A DNA stretch of 64,000 nt from Mucilaginibacter terrenus (lineage in GTDB: Bacteria; Bacteroidota; Bacteroidia; Sphingobacteriales; Sphingobacteriaceae): NCBI RefSeq assembly GCF_003432065.1, contig NZ_QWDE01000004.1, forward strand, positions 186,001 to 250,000, given 5' to 3'. Position 1 is the first letter of the stretch, and each line of letters starts with the position of its first letter. The notes under the pieces were generated by a model. The model was not told the DNA's origin, did not search any database, and saw only the letters and a program-made list of their open reading frames with translations. The position numbers were made by a program, and so were the translations under genes. Positions 17,309-25,966 of this stretch are shown piece after piece.

Positions 17309-17443
17309 ACGATAAACAGGTGGATGTAAAATAGATAGCTTAAAATACTAATACAAGTAAAGGGCGGTAAAGTTATGCAATCAAATAATTAATTTAGCAT
17401 CCGGAATTATTTGACCTCCGGCACAAAGAAGGGACCATTTTAG

Positions 17444-19303
17444 ATGCCAGATATAATACAGCTTTTACCCGATTCGGTAGCTAACCAGATAGCCGCAGGC
17501 GAGGTGGTACAACGCCCGGCATCGGCTGTAAAGGAATTGATAGAGAACAGTATAGACGCGGGTGCAGACAAGATTCAACTGATTTTAAAGGACGCGGGTA
17601 AAGCACTGATACAAGTGATTGATAACGGCTGTGGCATGAGCCTTACAGATGCCCGTATGTGCTTTGAGCGGCACGCTACATCAAAAATACGCAAGGCAGA
17701 AGATCTTTTTGCTATTCGTACCATGGGGTTCCGCGGCGAAGCAATGGCCAGTATTGCAGCTATTGCACAGGTTGAACTTAAAAGCCGCCGGCACGAAGAC
17801 GAACTGGGCACCTGCATTACCATTGAAGGCAGCGAAGTAATAAAACAGGAACCTTGCAGCAGCAATACCGGTACATCTATATCCATAAAAAACTTGTTTT
17901 ACAACACGCCGGCGCGGCGTAACTTTTTAAAGAGCAACCCTGTGGAAATGCGTCACATAATTGACGAATTTCAGCGCGTAGCGTTGGCCAATCCGCAGGT
18001 GTTTTTAACACTGCACCACGACGGGCAAGAAGTTTATCACTTACCAGCGGCATCGCTAAAGCAACGTATCATTCACCTGTTAGGGAATAATTACAATCAG
18101 CGCCTGGTACCGGTAGAAGAAGATACCACCATTATAAAATTGCACGGCTACGTTGGCAAGCCTGAGTTTGCCCGTAAAACGCGGGGCGAGCAGTTCTTTT
18201 TTGTGAATAACCGTTTTATAAAAGATGCTTACCTGAACCACGCGGTACTTACCGCTTTTGAGGAGCTGCTACCGGAAGATTCGTACCCGTTGTACGTGCT
18301 TTTTATAGATATTGATCCAAGTAAGATCGATATCAACGTACACCCTACAAAAACAGAAATAAAATACCAGGACGAAAAAGCTATTTATGCCATTATCCGC
18401 TCGGCAGTAAAACGATCATTGGGTAAATACAACATCACGCCAACGCTGGACTTTGACCAGGAGAACAGTATTGGTCACCTGATTACGCCGAAACCGTTTG
18501 AAGAAATTGTACAACCAACCATTGCGTTCAATCCCAACTTTAACCCCTTCGCTGCGGAAAAGAAACCCAGCAGGGAGTTGCCTTTTCTCCGCGACAATGG
18601 CCCGAACGATCACCGGTCTGCAATCCCTAAAAATTGGGACACCCTCTACGAGATAGCCAGGCAAGAAGAGATGGTGCAACAGGAAATGCACCAGGAAAAA
18701 ACCATCCCGGTAAACGAACAGGAGATAACCAAAAGCGGCGAAAAGCAGTTTTTTCAGGTGCATAACCGCTTTATTCTGTCGCAAATTAAATCGGGCTTTA
18801 TGCTTATCAATCAGCAGGCAGCGCATGAACGTATATTGTACGAACGCTTTTTGCTACAGCTGCAAAGCCACAGCGGGGTAAGCCAGCAAAGTTTGTTCCC
18901 ACAATCTGTAACGCTTAATAGCGCCGATTATGAGTTATTGCGCGAACTATTGCCGGATATACGTGCGCTGGGATTTGATGTACGCGAATTTGGCCGGAAT
19001 ACCGTAGTAGTAGAGGGTGTGCCAGCCGACATCAGCAACGCTAACGAGCACGAACTATTAGAAAGGCTGCTGGAAGGTTTTAAAAACAACCTGGCTATAT
19101 TAAAAGTTGATAAGCGGGATAATCTTGCCCGTTCACTTGCGCGCAACGCCGCTATTAAAAGTGGTACGCGATTGTCAATGGAGGAAATGAACCAGTTGAT
19201 CGATCAGCTTTTTGCCTGCCAGATGCCTAATTTAGCACTGAACGGCAAACCAGTAATCACTACCTTTACATTGAACGAACTAGCGGAGCGCTTTGAAAAG
19301 TAG
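17444..19303 (+). CDS. mutL: DNA mismatch repair protein MutL
   Basis: Matchmaker ATPase of mismatch repair, 619 residues. GHKL motifs are intact: ENSIDAGA (ATP and Mg2+ binding Glu/Asn), DNGCGM, MGFRGEAMASI and GTSISIKNLFYNTPARRNF. A disordered linker of about 120 residues precedes the C-terminal dimerisation domain. The endonuclease motif DQHA(x)2E(x)4E is degenerate, reading NQQAAHERILYE with Asn at 456 and Gln at the His position. ARNAAIKSG and CQMPNLALNGKP replace the canonical ACR and CPHGRP-type motifs. It may therefore be non-nucleolytic. It stands alone with its own start ATG 17444. Confidence 0.95.
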   Translation: MPDIIQLLPDSVANQIAAGEVVQRPASAVKELIENSIDAGADKIQLILKDAGKALIQVIDNGCGMSLTDARMCFERHATSKIRKAEDLFAIRTMGFRGEAMASIAAIAQVELKSRRHEDELGTCITIEGSEVIKQEPCSSNTGTSISIKNLFYNTPARRNFLKSNPVEMRHIIDEFQRVALANPQVFLTLHHDGQEVYHLPAASLKQRIIHLLGNNYNQRLVPVEEDTTIIKLHGYVGKPEFARKTRGEQFFFVNNRFIKDAYLNHAVLTAFEELLPEDSYPLYVLFIDIDPSKIDINVHPTKTEIKYQDEKAIYAIIRSAVKRSLGKYNITPTLDFDQENSIGHLITPKPFEEIVQPTIAFNPNFNPFAAEKKPSRELPFLRDNGPNDHRSAIPKNWDTLYEIARQEEMVQQEMHQEKTIPVNEQEITKSGEKQFFQVHNRFILSQIKSGFMLINQQAAHERILYERFLLQLQSHSGVSQQSLFPQSVTLNSADYELLRELLPDIRALGFDVREFGRNTVVVEGVPADISNANEHELLERLLEGFKNNLAILKVDKRDNLARSLARNAAIKSGTRLSMEEMNQLIDQLFACQMPNLALNGKPVITTFTLNELAERFEK

Positions 19304-19392
19304 CACCTCGGCATATAAATCGCAATTAAAAACTTAAACTCGATAACAAAGCAGCGCATCTAGCGTCTTGCTAAGGAAATACAACAAAGAAC

Positions 19393-20109
19393 ATGCAATC
19401 ACCTTTTGCCAATTTAACGCCGGTAGTAAAAAACCTGGTTATTATAAATATAATTTTCTTTATAGCAACTTACGCGCTGCGCCAGTTTGTTGACCTTGAA
19501 GCATTATTTGCAGCTTATTACCCTACAAACCCGGCGTTTAAACCGTGGCAACCTATTACCTACATGTTTATGCATGCGGGCTTTACCCACTTGTTTTTTA
19601 ACATGTTTGCTGTATTTATGTTCGGGCCTTTATTAGAGCAAGTAATGGGCTCTAAAAAGTTTTTCAACTATTACTTTATAACAGGAATTGGCGCCTTTGC
19701 CTTGTATATGCTGGTACAGGCTCTGCAAATACATGCTATCACTGGGGGCTTTACCGTACCTCATTCCGAACTGGATAGCTCTTATTTCCAATACGGCGGC
19801 GGGCAGGAACAGGCACAAAAACTTTACAGCACGTTTAACGGACCAATGCTTGGTGCATCGGGTGCTGTGTTTGGTATTCTTGTCGGATTTGGCCTTTTGT
19901 TCCCGGAATTGGAAATGATGATTATATTCATTCCCGTTCCAATCAAAGCTAAATACTATGTACTTGGTTACGTTGTGCTTGAGCTTTATTCAGGAGTTAG
20001 GCAGGCATCTGGCGACAATGTGGCTCATTTTGCCCACTTGGGTGGTGCGCTTATCGGCTTTATTCTGATAAAGATTTGGGGGCTAAGAAAGACAAACAAC
20101 TTTTACTAA
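19393..20109 (+). CDS. Rhomboid intramembrane serine protease
   Basis: A 238-residue polytopic membrane protease. The catalytic serine lies in GASGAVFG (S156) and the catalytic histidine in AHLGGALIG (H215). HAGFTHLFFNMFAVFMFG provides the conserved H-x-x-x-N loop region. An insertion of about 25 residues (GGFTVPHSELDSSYFQYGGG) lies between the early helices and the catalytic helix. It is followed 36 bp later by a second rhomboid gene and then an EEP-family gene, a likely operon. Substrates cannot be predicted. Confidence 0.93.
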   Translation: MQSPFANLTPVVKNLVIINIIFFIATYALRQFVDLEALFAAYYPTNPAFKPWQPITYMFMHAGFTHLFFNMFAVFMFGPLLEQVMGSKKFFNYYFITGIGAFALYMLVQALQIHAITGGFTVPHSELDSSYFQYGGGQEQAQKLYSTFNGPMLGASGAVFGILVGFGLLFPELEMMIIFIPVPIKAKYYVLGYVVLELYSGVRQASGDNVAHFAHLGGALIGFILIKIWGLRKTNNFY

Positions 20110-20145
20110 TCATTATTAGTTAAATAGGTATATAAACCCTGTTTT

Positions 20146-21030
20146 ATGAGTGCTCTTTGGAAAGATATCCAATACAAGATGTTACGGTCGGGCAATAAGC
20201 TTACCTTGCTCATCGGTATTAATGTTATTGTTTTTCTAGTTATAAATGTTACATCTGTAATAGAGCAACTATTTACAGGTTTTGGCAACAGTGTAATTAA
20301 AAGCTTTACTGACGAGTACCTCTTATTACCATCCTATCTTCCTAAACTGCTTTATCGTTTCTGGACGCCCTTTACCTACATGTTTATGCATGCGGGTGTG
20401 TTACATATCCTGTTCAATATGCTTTGGTTGTACTGGATGGGGCAAATATTTGAAGAGTATTTAGGGAATAAACGCACCATTGGGCTGTATATACTAGGCG
20501 GACTTAGCGGCGGATTACTATTTATTGCAGCTTACAACCTTTTACCAGCCTTTACTGCTGTAAACGCGGCGCAGGGCGGCATTATAGTAGGTGCATCTGC
20601 AAGTGTAATGGCACTTGTCATAGCCACCGCCACACTACTTCCTGATTATACCATATCGCTCATTTTTATTGGACCTGTTAAGCTTAAATGGGTAGCTGTG
20701 TTCTATGTCATTATCGACTTCCTGGGCATAGCAGGGGGTAACGCCGGTGGTGAAATAGCCCACCTCGGCGGCGCGCTGTTTGGCTTTGTTTATATTAAAC
20801 AACTTCAAAAAGGTAACGACTGGATAGGTGGCATAAACAAGCTGTTTACGCCTAAACCTAAGCTTCGTGTAGTAAACAACGAAGCTCCTCAAAAAAAATC
20901 TTCCAATAATAAACCGCGTCAGGAAGATATTGACCGTATCTTAGACAAGATCTCTGCATCAGGCTACGATGCGCTGAGCAAGCAGGAAAAAGAAACATTG
21001 TTTAGGGCCAGCAATAATAATGAAGGATAG
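20146..21030 (+). CDS. Rhomboid intramembrane serine protease with a C-terminal cytosolic extension
   Basis: A 294-residue rhomboid protease. The conserved MHAGVLHILFNMLWLYWMG block is present, the catalytic serine is in VGASASVMA (S151), and the catalytic histidine is in AHLGGALFGF (H206). After the last helix comes a basic linker (PKPKLRVVNNEAPQKKSSNN). It ends in a small helical domain (DIDRILDKISASGYDALSKQ) of the DUF6576 type often attached to Bacteroidota rhomboids (family knowledge). It overlaps the next gene by 11 nt. The first rhomboid lacks this tail. Confidence 0.92.
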   Translation: MSALWKDIQYKMLRSGNKLTLLIGINVIVFLVINVTSVIEQLFTGFGNSVIKSFTDEYLLLPSYLPKLLYRFWTPFTYMFMHAGVLHILFNMLWLYWMGQIFEEYLGNKRTIGLYILGGLSGGLLFIAAYNLLPAFTAVNAAQGGIIVGASASVMALVIATATLLPDYTISLIFIGPVKLKWVAVFYVIIDFLGIAGGNAGGEIAHLGGALFGFVYIKQLQKGNDWIGGINKLFTPKPKLRVVNNEAPQKKSSNNKPRQEDIDRILDKISASGYDALSKQEKETLFRASNNNEG

Positions 21031-22129
21031 TAAAGGACTAGGATTTTTCGGTAAAGTTTTTTTATGGGCCAACTGCGCCTTGTGCATTGCTTTACTGATT
21101 AGCTACCTTGCCCCATATACCGATCCCAGAAAAGTTTGGGTAATTGCTTTTTTTGGCTTGGCGTATCCCCCGCTACTGTTATTTAACTTTATCATGATCG
21201 TCTATTGGATGGTTAGGGGTAGGCTGTATTTTCTGCTGTCATTAATTACAGTTATTGTCGGCTACAAGATACTACTTAACAATGTCGGCTTCAGATGGAA
21301 CAGCAACGAGCCACGGACGGCAAACAGCAATGCCATTAGAATTATGACCTATAATGCCCACGAATTTAAGCGTTATGGATCAGACAATGACATATCAACC
21401 AAGCACGAGATACTGCAATTAATAGCAGAGAATGATCCGGATGTATTAGGAATACAAGAGTTTTATACCCGAAAACGCGGGCAGTACGACATGATCGATT
21501 CCATAAAGAAGATCATGAAAAGCGAATTTTACTATTTTGAACCATTTTCCGTTAATTACGATCAGGCTGAAGGGATGGCTATCTTTTCGAGGTATCCAAT
21601 TTTTAACTTTGGTCTTATCGCCCTTTCAGGTAAAACTACAGGTAACCAATGTCTTTTTGCAGATATCCAAAAGGGTGATAAAAAGATTCGCATCTACAGT
21701 ATGCATCTGCAATCGATACGGTTTGAACCGGAAGACTATAAATACCTAGGCGATGTATCCAAGAAAGGCAAGGCAAATATGTCGGCAACCAAGCGCCTTG
21801 GCAGTAAGCTTAAAGCGGCTTTCCTAAAAAGGGCCGAACAGGTTTATACCGTTAAAGATCATGCAAAACAATGCCCTTATCCATACATATACTCAGGCGA
21901 TTTCAATGATACACCTGCTTCATACGCGGTGAATGTTATGGCGACAGGCATGAAAAATACTTTTAGAGAAAAAGGCACGGGCATTGGCCGCACCTATAAT
22001 GGCGATTTCCCAAACTACCAGATAGATTATATTATGGCAAGCCCGCATTTTGATGTAAAAGGTTACCAGATCATTCAAAAAAAACTGTCTGATCATTACC
22101 CTGTAACTGCAGATCTGTTGCTAAAATGA
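21020..22129 (+). CDS. Endonuclease/exonuclease/phosphatase-family protein with membrane anchor
   Basis: A 369-residue protein with three N-terminal hydrophobic helices (residues ~10-95) followed by an EEP-fold hydrolase domain. Fold motifs are present: MTYNAHEF (metal-binding Asn), DPDVLGIQEFY (Glu), YSGDFNDTPAS (catalytic DxN), QIDYIMASP and the terminal SDHYPVTADL (catalytic Asp-His). The catalytic domain probably faces the periplasm, so a phosphodiester or lipid substrate is as likely as nucleic acid. Its start overlaps the second rhomboid gene. Confidence 0.9.
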   Translation: MKDSKGLGFFGKVFLWANCALCIALLISYLAPYTDPRKVWVIAFFGLAYPPLLLFNFIMIVYWMVRGRLYFLLSLITVIVGYKILLNNVGFRWNSNEPRTANSNAIRIMTYNAHEFKRYGSDNDISTKHEILQLIAENDPDVLGIQEFYTRKRGQYDMIDSIKKIMKSEFYYFEPFSVNYDQAEGMAIFSRYPIFNFGLIALSGKTTGNQCLFADIQKGDKKIRIYSMHLQSIRFEPEDYKYLGDVSKKGKANMSATKRLGSKLKAAFLKRAEQVYTVKDHAKQCPYPYIYSGDFNDTPASYAVNVMATGMKNTFREKGTGIGRTYNGDFPNYQIDYIMASPHFDVKGYQIIQKKLSDHYPVTADLLLK

Positions 22130-22207
22130 CCTCCCTCTCAATTGCCTGACACGCTGAATATGACGTTAGATTAATGAGTAGGTAGTCTACTTCAGTCCTA
22201 AAAATTG

Positions 22208-22215
22208 TAAGTTTG
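22208..22215 (+). promoter_or_regulatory. -7 box directly before cysS (leaderless candidate)
   Basis: TAAGTTTG matches TAnnTTTG exactly and ends 5 nt before the cysS ATG at 22221. Transcription starting 4-7 nt downstream of the box would begin at or next to the A of the start codon. Confidence 0.5.
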
Positions 22216-22220
22216 CGCAC

Positions 22221-23711
22221 ATGGAACAAAAACTATTTGTTTACAACACTTTAACACGAAAAAAAGAAGAATTCATACCGCTGGACGCGCCCCACGTGGG
22301 CATGTACGTATGCGGCCCTACTGTATATAGCGATGTTCATTTAGGCAATTGCCGTACTTTCATATCATTTGATCTAATATTCCGTTACCTGCTACACCTG
22401 GGTTACAAGGTGCGTTATGTGCGTAATATAACCGATGCCGGCCACCTTGAGAGTGACTCAGACGTTGGCGAAGACAAAGTATCTAAAAAGGCTCGCCTGG
22501 CTCAACTGGAGCCTATGGAGATCGTACAGAGATACACTGTAGATTTCCACAACGTAATGCAAATTTTTAATGCGTTACCGCCAAGTATAGAGCCCACTGC
22601 TACCGGCCACATTATTGAACAAATAGAATTAGTGAAAGAAATACTGGCTAAAGGCTTCGCTTATGAAGTTGACGGATCGGTATACTTTGATGTCGAGAAA
22701 TACAACCAGACTCAGGATTACGGCATTTTGAACGGACGTAAGTTGGAAGACATGCTGAACAATACCCGCAGCCTTGGCGGTCAAGATGACAAAAAAGGCA
22801 AGTTGGATTTCGCGCTGTGGATTAAAGCTAAACCCGAACACCTGATGAAATGGCCCTCGCCATGGGGGGTAGGATTTCCCGGTTGGCACCTGGAGTGCTC
22901 GGCTATGAGCAACAAGTACCTTGGACATAAATTTGATATACACGGCGGCGGTATGGACCTGATGCCAACACACCACACCAACGAAATTGCTCAAAACGTA
23001 GCCAGCTGCGGCAATATACCAGCTACTTATTGGCTGCATACCAATATGCTTACTACCAATGGCCAAAAAATGTCCAAATCGCTTGGAAACAGCTTTTTGC
23101 CGCATGAACTTTTTACAGGCGACCATCCGCTGCTTAAAAAAGGATACAGCCCGATGGTAGTGCGCTTCTTTTTTATGCAGGCCAGTTACCGCAGTACAGT
23201 AGATTTTTCAAACGAAGCTATTGAGGCAGCTGAGATCTTCTATAAAAAACTTGCGGAGTCTGCTAAAAAGTTAACTACGCTTGAACAAAAGACCTTAGTA
23301 GTTGTTGATGACGAAGCTCAAAACGCCATAATAGCAGCCTGCGAAGATTGCTATACAGCAATGAATGATAATTTTAATTCGCCGAAAACGTTAGAAGCAC
23401 TGAATAACTTGTCCAAGTGGATAAATTCGTTTGCTAACCAGACGCGTAATTCTGGAGAAATTAGTGCTGAGACGTTTGAAAGGATGAAGAATACTTATAA
23501 CGATTTCTTTTTTGACGTTTTGGGTTTGAAGCACGAGGACAGCGATAATGCCGATACCGATGAGCTGATGAGCCTTATAGTAAACCTGCGCAACCAGGCT
23601 AAGGCTAATAAAGACTACGCTACATCAGACAAGATACGTGAAGGACTAAAGCAAATAGGCTTTCAACTGAATGATAATAAACAAGGTACTACAGATTGGG
23701 TAAGAATTTAA
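22221..23711 (+). CDS. cysS: Cysteinyl-tRNA synthetase
   Basis: Charges tRNA-Cys. The 496-residue protein has YVCGPTVYSDVHLGNCRTF, with the zinc-ligand Cys and a HIGH-type HLGN, then WHLECSAMS and GGGMDLMPTHHTNEIAQ (further zinc ligands), KMSKSLGN, and the helical anticodon-binding region. A clean leaderless-type promoter box ends 5 nt upstream. It stands alone between the EEP gene and the NTF2-like gene. Confidence 0.97.
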   Translation: MEQKLFVYNTLTRKKEEFIPLDAPHVGMYVCGPTVYSDVHLGNCRTFISFDLIFRYLLHLGYKVRYVRNITDAGHLESDSDVGEDKVSKKARLAQLEPMEIVQRYTVDFHNVMQIFNALPPSIEPTATGHIIEQIELVKEILAKGFAYEVDGSVYFDVEKYNQTQDYGILNGRKLEDMLNNTRSLGGQDDKKGKLDFALWIKAKPEHLMKWPSPWGVGFPGWHLECSAMSNKYLGHKFDIHGGGMDLMPTHHTNEIAQNVASCGNIPATYWLHTNMLTTNGQKMSKSLGNSFLPHELFTGDHPLLKKGYSPMVVRFFFMQASYRSTVDFSNEAIEAAEIFYKKLAESAKKLTTLEQKTLVVVDDEAQNAIIAACEDCYTAMNDNFNSPKTLEALNNLSKWINSFANQTRNSGEISAETFERMKNTYNDFFFDVLGLKHEDSDNADTDELMSLIVNLRNQAKANKDYATSDKIREGLKQIGFQLNDNKQGTTDWVRI

Positions 23712-23799
23712 CCTATTTTAACTACCTCAACCATATAAAGGTAAACCGGGCATGTTTACTTTTACGAGCCAAAGCAATGTTATGCCCTTAACAGACACT

Positions 23800-24666
23800 A
23801 TGAAAAAAACAATATTAGCTGCCATCTTTTTAGCCGGGTTTACCCAGGCATCTTTAGCTCAAACAAAACCTGTACAGGTCAGCAAAGTAGTAAACGCAGA
23901 AACAGACTTCAATAAATTAGTAGAACGTAAAGGTATAAAGGCAGGCTTCCTGGCTGTTGCCGACCCGGAAGGAATTGTGTTTAAACCAAATGTGGTTAAA
24001 ATATCTGAGTTCTATAGCACTATTGACAAGCAGCCCGGAAAGTTATCATGGCAGCCTAAAGTGGCGCGTATATCTGCTAACGGAGACCTTGGCTTTACAG
24101 CCGGCCCGTATGTTTATCAGAACGGCAGTAGTGAAGATGACAAAGTGTTTGGTCAGTATGTATCTGTATGGAAGCTGGATGCCGCTGATAATAAATTTAA
24201 GTTGCTGATAGACTTAGGTATACAGCACCCTGAGCCTGATGCAGAACAGGGCACAGACTTTAAAGAGCCTGATCTCTCCAAACAAAAGGCGCCAAGCAAG
24301 GATCCTTTCAACGGTAAAGACATTATTATTAATAACGATAAGTTGCTTAACCACTCGCTTGACTTATCTACCCTGGCGGCTTATAAAGAGTTTATGAGCC
24401 CTGAAGGCCGCTATTATTTCCCGGGCTTTGAGCCAATTATGGGTACTGATAAGGTAATGAAGTTTTTAGATAATGAAGGCGTTACCATATCCGCTCAAAC
24501 CATAAACGGCGGCCGCTCCAGCAGTAACGACCTGGCGTACAGCTATGGTACAGCACGTATTAAAAAAGGCAACATTGTGAACAACTACAATTATGTACGC
24601 ATCTGGGAAATTGACCCTTCCCACAAGTGGAACCTTGCTCTTGAGATATTCTCTACTGTAGAATAA
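23800..24666 (+). CDS. Secreted protein with two NTF2/SnoaL-like domains
   Basis: A 288-residue exported protein. The start at ATG 23800 gives a clear signal peptide (MKKTILAAIFLAGF, cleavage near SLAQ); two upstream in-frame ATGs would bury it. A TACTTTTA -7-like box at 23757 also favours the later ATG. Residues ~35-150 and ~185-288 look like two NTF2-fold (DUF4440-type) domains: each has an N-terminal helix, a FKPN- or YFPG-like strand, and a terminal WKLD / WEID and LLIDLG / LALEIF pair. Such proteins are often small-molecule binders or enzymes; no function can be assigned. A strong terminator follows. Confidence 0.8.
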   Translation: MKKTILAAIFLAGFTQASLAQTKPVQVSKVVNAETDFNKLVERKGIKAGFLAVADPEGIVFKPNVVKISEFYSTIDKQPGKLSWQPKVARISANGDLGFTAGPYVYQNGSSEDDKVFGQYVSVWKLDAADNKFKLLIDLGIQHPEPDAEQGTDFKEPDLSKQKAPSKDPFNGKDIIINNDKLLNHSLDLSTLAAYKEFMSPEGRYYFPGFEPIMGTDKVMKFLDNEGVTISAQTINGGRSSSNDLAYSYGTARIKKGNIVNNYNYVRIWEIDPSHKWNLALEIFSTVE

Positions 24667-24684
24667 TACAACCAGACACATATC

Positions 24685-24736
24685 AAAACAGCCGCTGGAT
24701 TGTAGCACAACTACACTCAGCGGCTGTTTTGTTTTT
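24685..24736 (+). terminator. Strong rho-independent terminator
   Basis: A perfect 13-bp stem AAAACAGCCGCTG (24685-24697) pairs with 24718-24730. The loop itself holds an inner 5-bp hairpin (TGTAG/CTACA), and the stem is followed by GTTTTT. Confidence 0.9.
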
Positions 24737-24738
24737 GA

Positions 24739-24934
24739 CAAAAGTGTTCACTTTTTTTTGTGCCGGTGACATTTTGAACACTTTTGAACACTTGCCTAAA
24801 TACTTCTAAAAACCTGCGTTAAAAGCACCAATATGGCCGTTTTTACAAGAAAAACCATGCAGCTACCTTTAAAAACCACACTAAATTGGCGGGCTATTTT
24901 AAAGTAAATTTGGAGTAATAGGGTAAACTACAGG
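24739..24934 (+). repeat. Dispersed intergenic element, copy A
   Basis: This ~196-bp segment has a diverged inverted partner at 56228-56424. Five blocks match in the same order: 24739-24750 (arm), 24816-24836 (19/21), 24867-24881 (15/15), 24889-24905 (16/17) and 24914-24934 (19/21). Block-to-block offsets are nearly identical in both copies (77, 51, 22, then 25 or 26 bp). The first end holds a perfect 12-bp inverted repeat, CAAAAGTGTTCA (24739-24750) with 24775-24786. A second TGAACA lies 10 bp further on. No coding frame of note. It fills most of the gap between the NTF2 gene terminator and the 3' end of moxR. Confidence 0.8.
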
Positions 24935-24995
24935 TTAAAATAAACGGTTTTTGCAGACTCGATGTTTACCCTGATTTAGTGTCAGAATACCCTGA

Positions 24996-25958
24996 CTAAA
25001 ATAGCGACTCGATAATGTCAGCTGCCGAGAGCCCATCCGCTTCGGCGTGGTAACTGCGCACTATACGGTGGCTGAGGATAGGTTTGGCAACCGCCCTTAC
25101 GTCTTCTATATCTGGTGAGTATTTGCCATTCAATACAGCGTGGCATTTAGCGCCCAGTATCAGGAATTGTGATGCACGTGGCCCTGCACCCCAGTTAAGC
25201 AGGCGTTTCACCTGCGGAGTAGCAAACTCACCCTCCGGCCTTGTTTTGCCTACCAGCTTTACAGCATATTCCAGCACATTGTCTGCCACGGGTATGTTGC
25301 GTACCAGTTGCTGAAAATAAATGATCTGCTCGGCGTTCAATTGCTTGTTAACGGCAACGTCAATTGTGCCTGTAGTATTCTTTACTACTTGCAGCTCCTC
25401 TTTAAAGGTAGGATAGCTAAGCGCGACGTTAAACATAAAGCGGTCCAGCTGTGCTTCGGGTAACGGATAGGTTCCCTCCTGCTCTATCGGGTTCTGCGTG
25501 GCCAGTACAAAAAAGGGCTTTGCCAATTTGTGGGTTACCCCGGCAGCAGTTACCGCTTTCTCCTGCATGGCTTCCAATAACGCTGCCTGTGTTTTTGGAG
25601 GGGTACGGTTTATCTCGTCAGCCAGGATAATGTTAGAGAACACCGGCCCTGGTATAAACTTAAAGTTGCGGTCCTCGCCTAAAATCTCCGAACCGATAAT
25701 ATCAGACGGCATCAGGTCGGGCGTGAACTGTATACGTTTAAAGTCCAGATCGAGCACCCTTGCAACAGTTTGCACCAGTAACGTTTTGGCCAGCCCGGGC
25801 ACACCTACCAGCAGGCAATGCCCGTTACTGAAGATGGAGATGAGCACAAATTTAATTACCTCATCCTGCCCTACTATTACCTTGCCTATCTCTGCCCTGA
25901 TCTGCTCATAAGCAACTTTCAAAGCATCGGCAGCCTCAACTTCAGAGCGGTGTTGCAT
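24996..25958 (-). CDS. MoxR family AAA+ ATPase
   Basis: A 320-residue MoxR-type chaperone ATPase. Walker A is GVPGLAKT (residues 52-59), Walker B and sensor regions read ILADEINRTPPKTQAALLEAM, and ATQNPIEQEGTYPLPEAQLDRFMF is the family hallmark. A C-terminal lid domain follows. MoxR proteins usually work with VWA-domain proteins to assemble or insert metals into partners (family knowledge), but no VWA gene is visible here. It lies 8 bp downstream of a SurA-like gene, so the two are likely cotranscribed. Confidence 0.93.
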   Translation of the reverse strand: MQHRSEVEAADALKVAYEQIRAEIGKVIVGQDEVIKFVLISIFSNGHCLLVGVPGLAKTLLVQTVARVLDLDFKRIQFTPDLMPSDIIGSEILGEDRNFKFIPGPVFSNIILADEINRTPPKTQAALLEAMQEKAVTAAGVTHKLAKPFFVLATQNPIEQEGTYPLPEAQLDRFMFNVALSYPTFKEELQVVKNTTGTIDVAVNKQLNAEQIIYFQQLVRNIPVADNVLEYAVKLVGKTRPEGEFATPQVKRLLNWGAGPRASQFLILGAKCHAVLNGKYSPDIEDVRAVAKPILSHRIVRSYHAEADGLSAADIIESLF

Positions 25959-25966
25959 ACAATATA

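Noticed and set aside
23752..23799. ATG 23752 as the start of the NTF2-like gene
   Set aside because: It would put 16 residues ahead of a textbook signal peptide that starts at 23800, and it precedes the -7-like box.
24739..24934. Copy A as a 6S RNA or other known ncRNA
   Set aside because: The length (~196 nt) fits, but I found no closing stem over the full length or an open central bubble, and two diverged copies on opposite strands would be unusual for 6S RNA. Left as an unclassified element.
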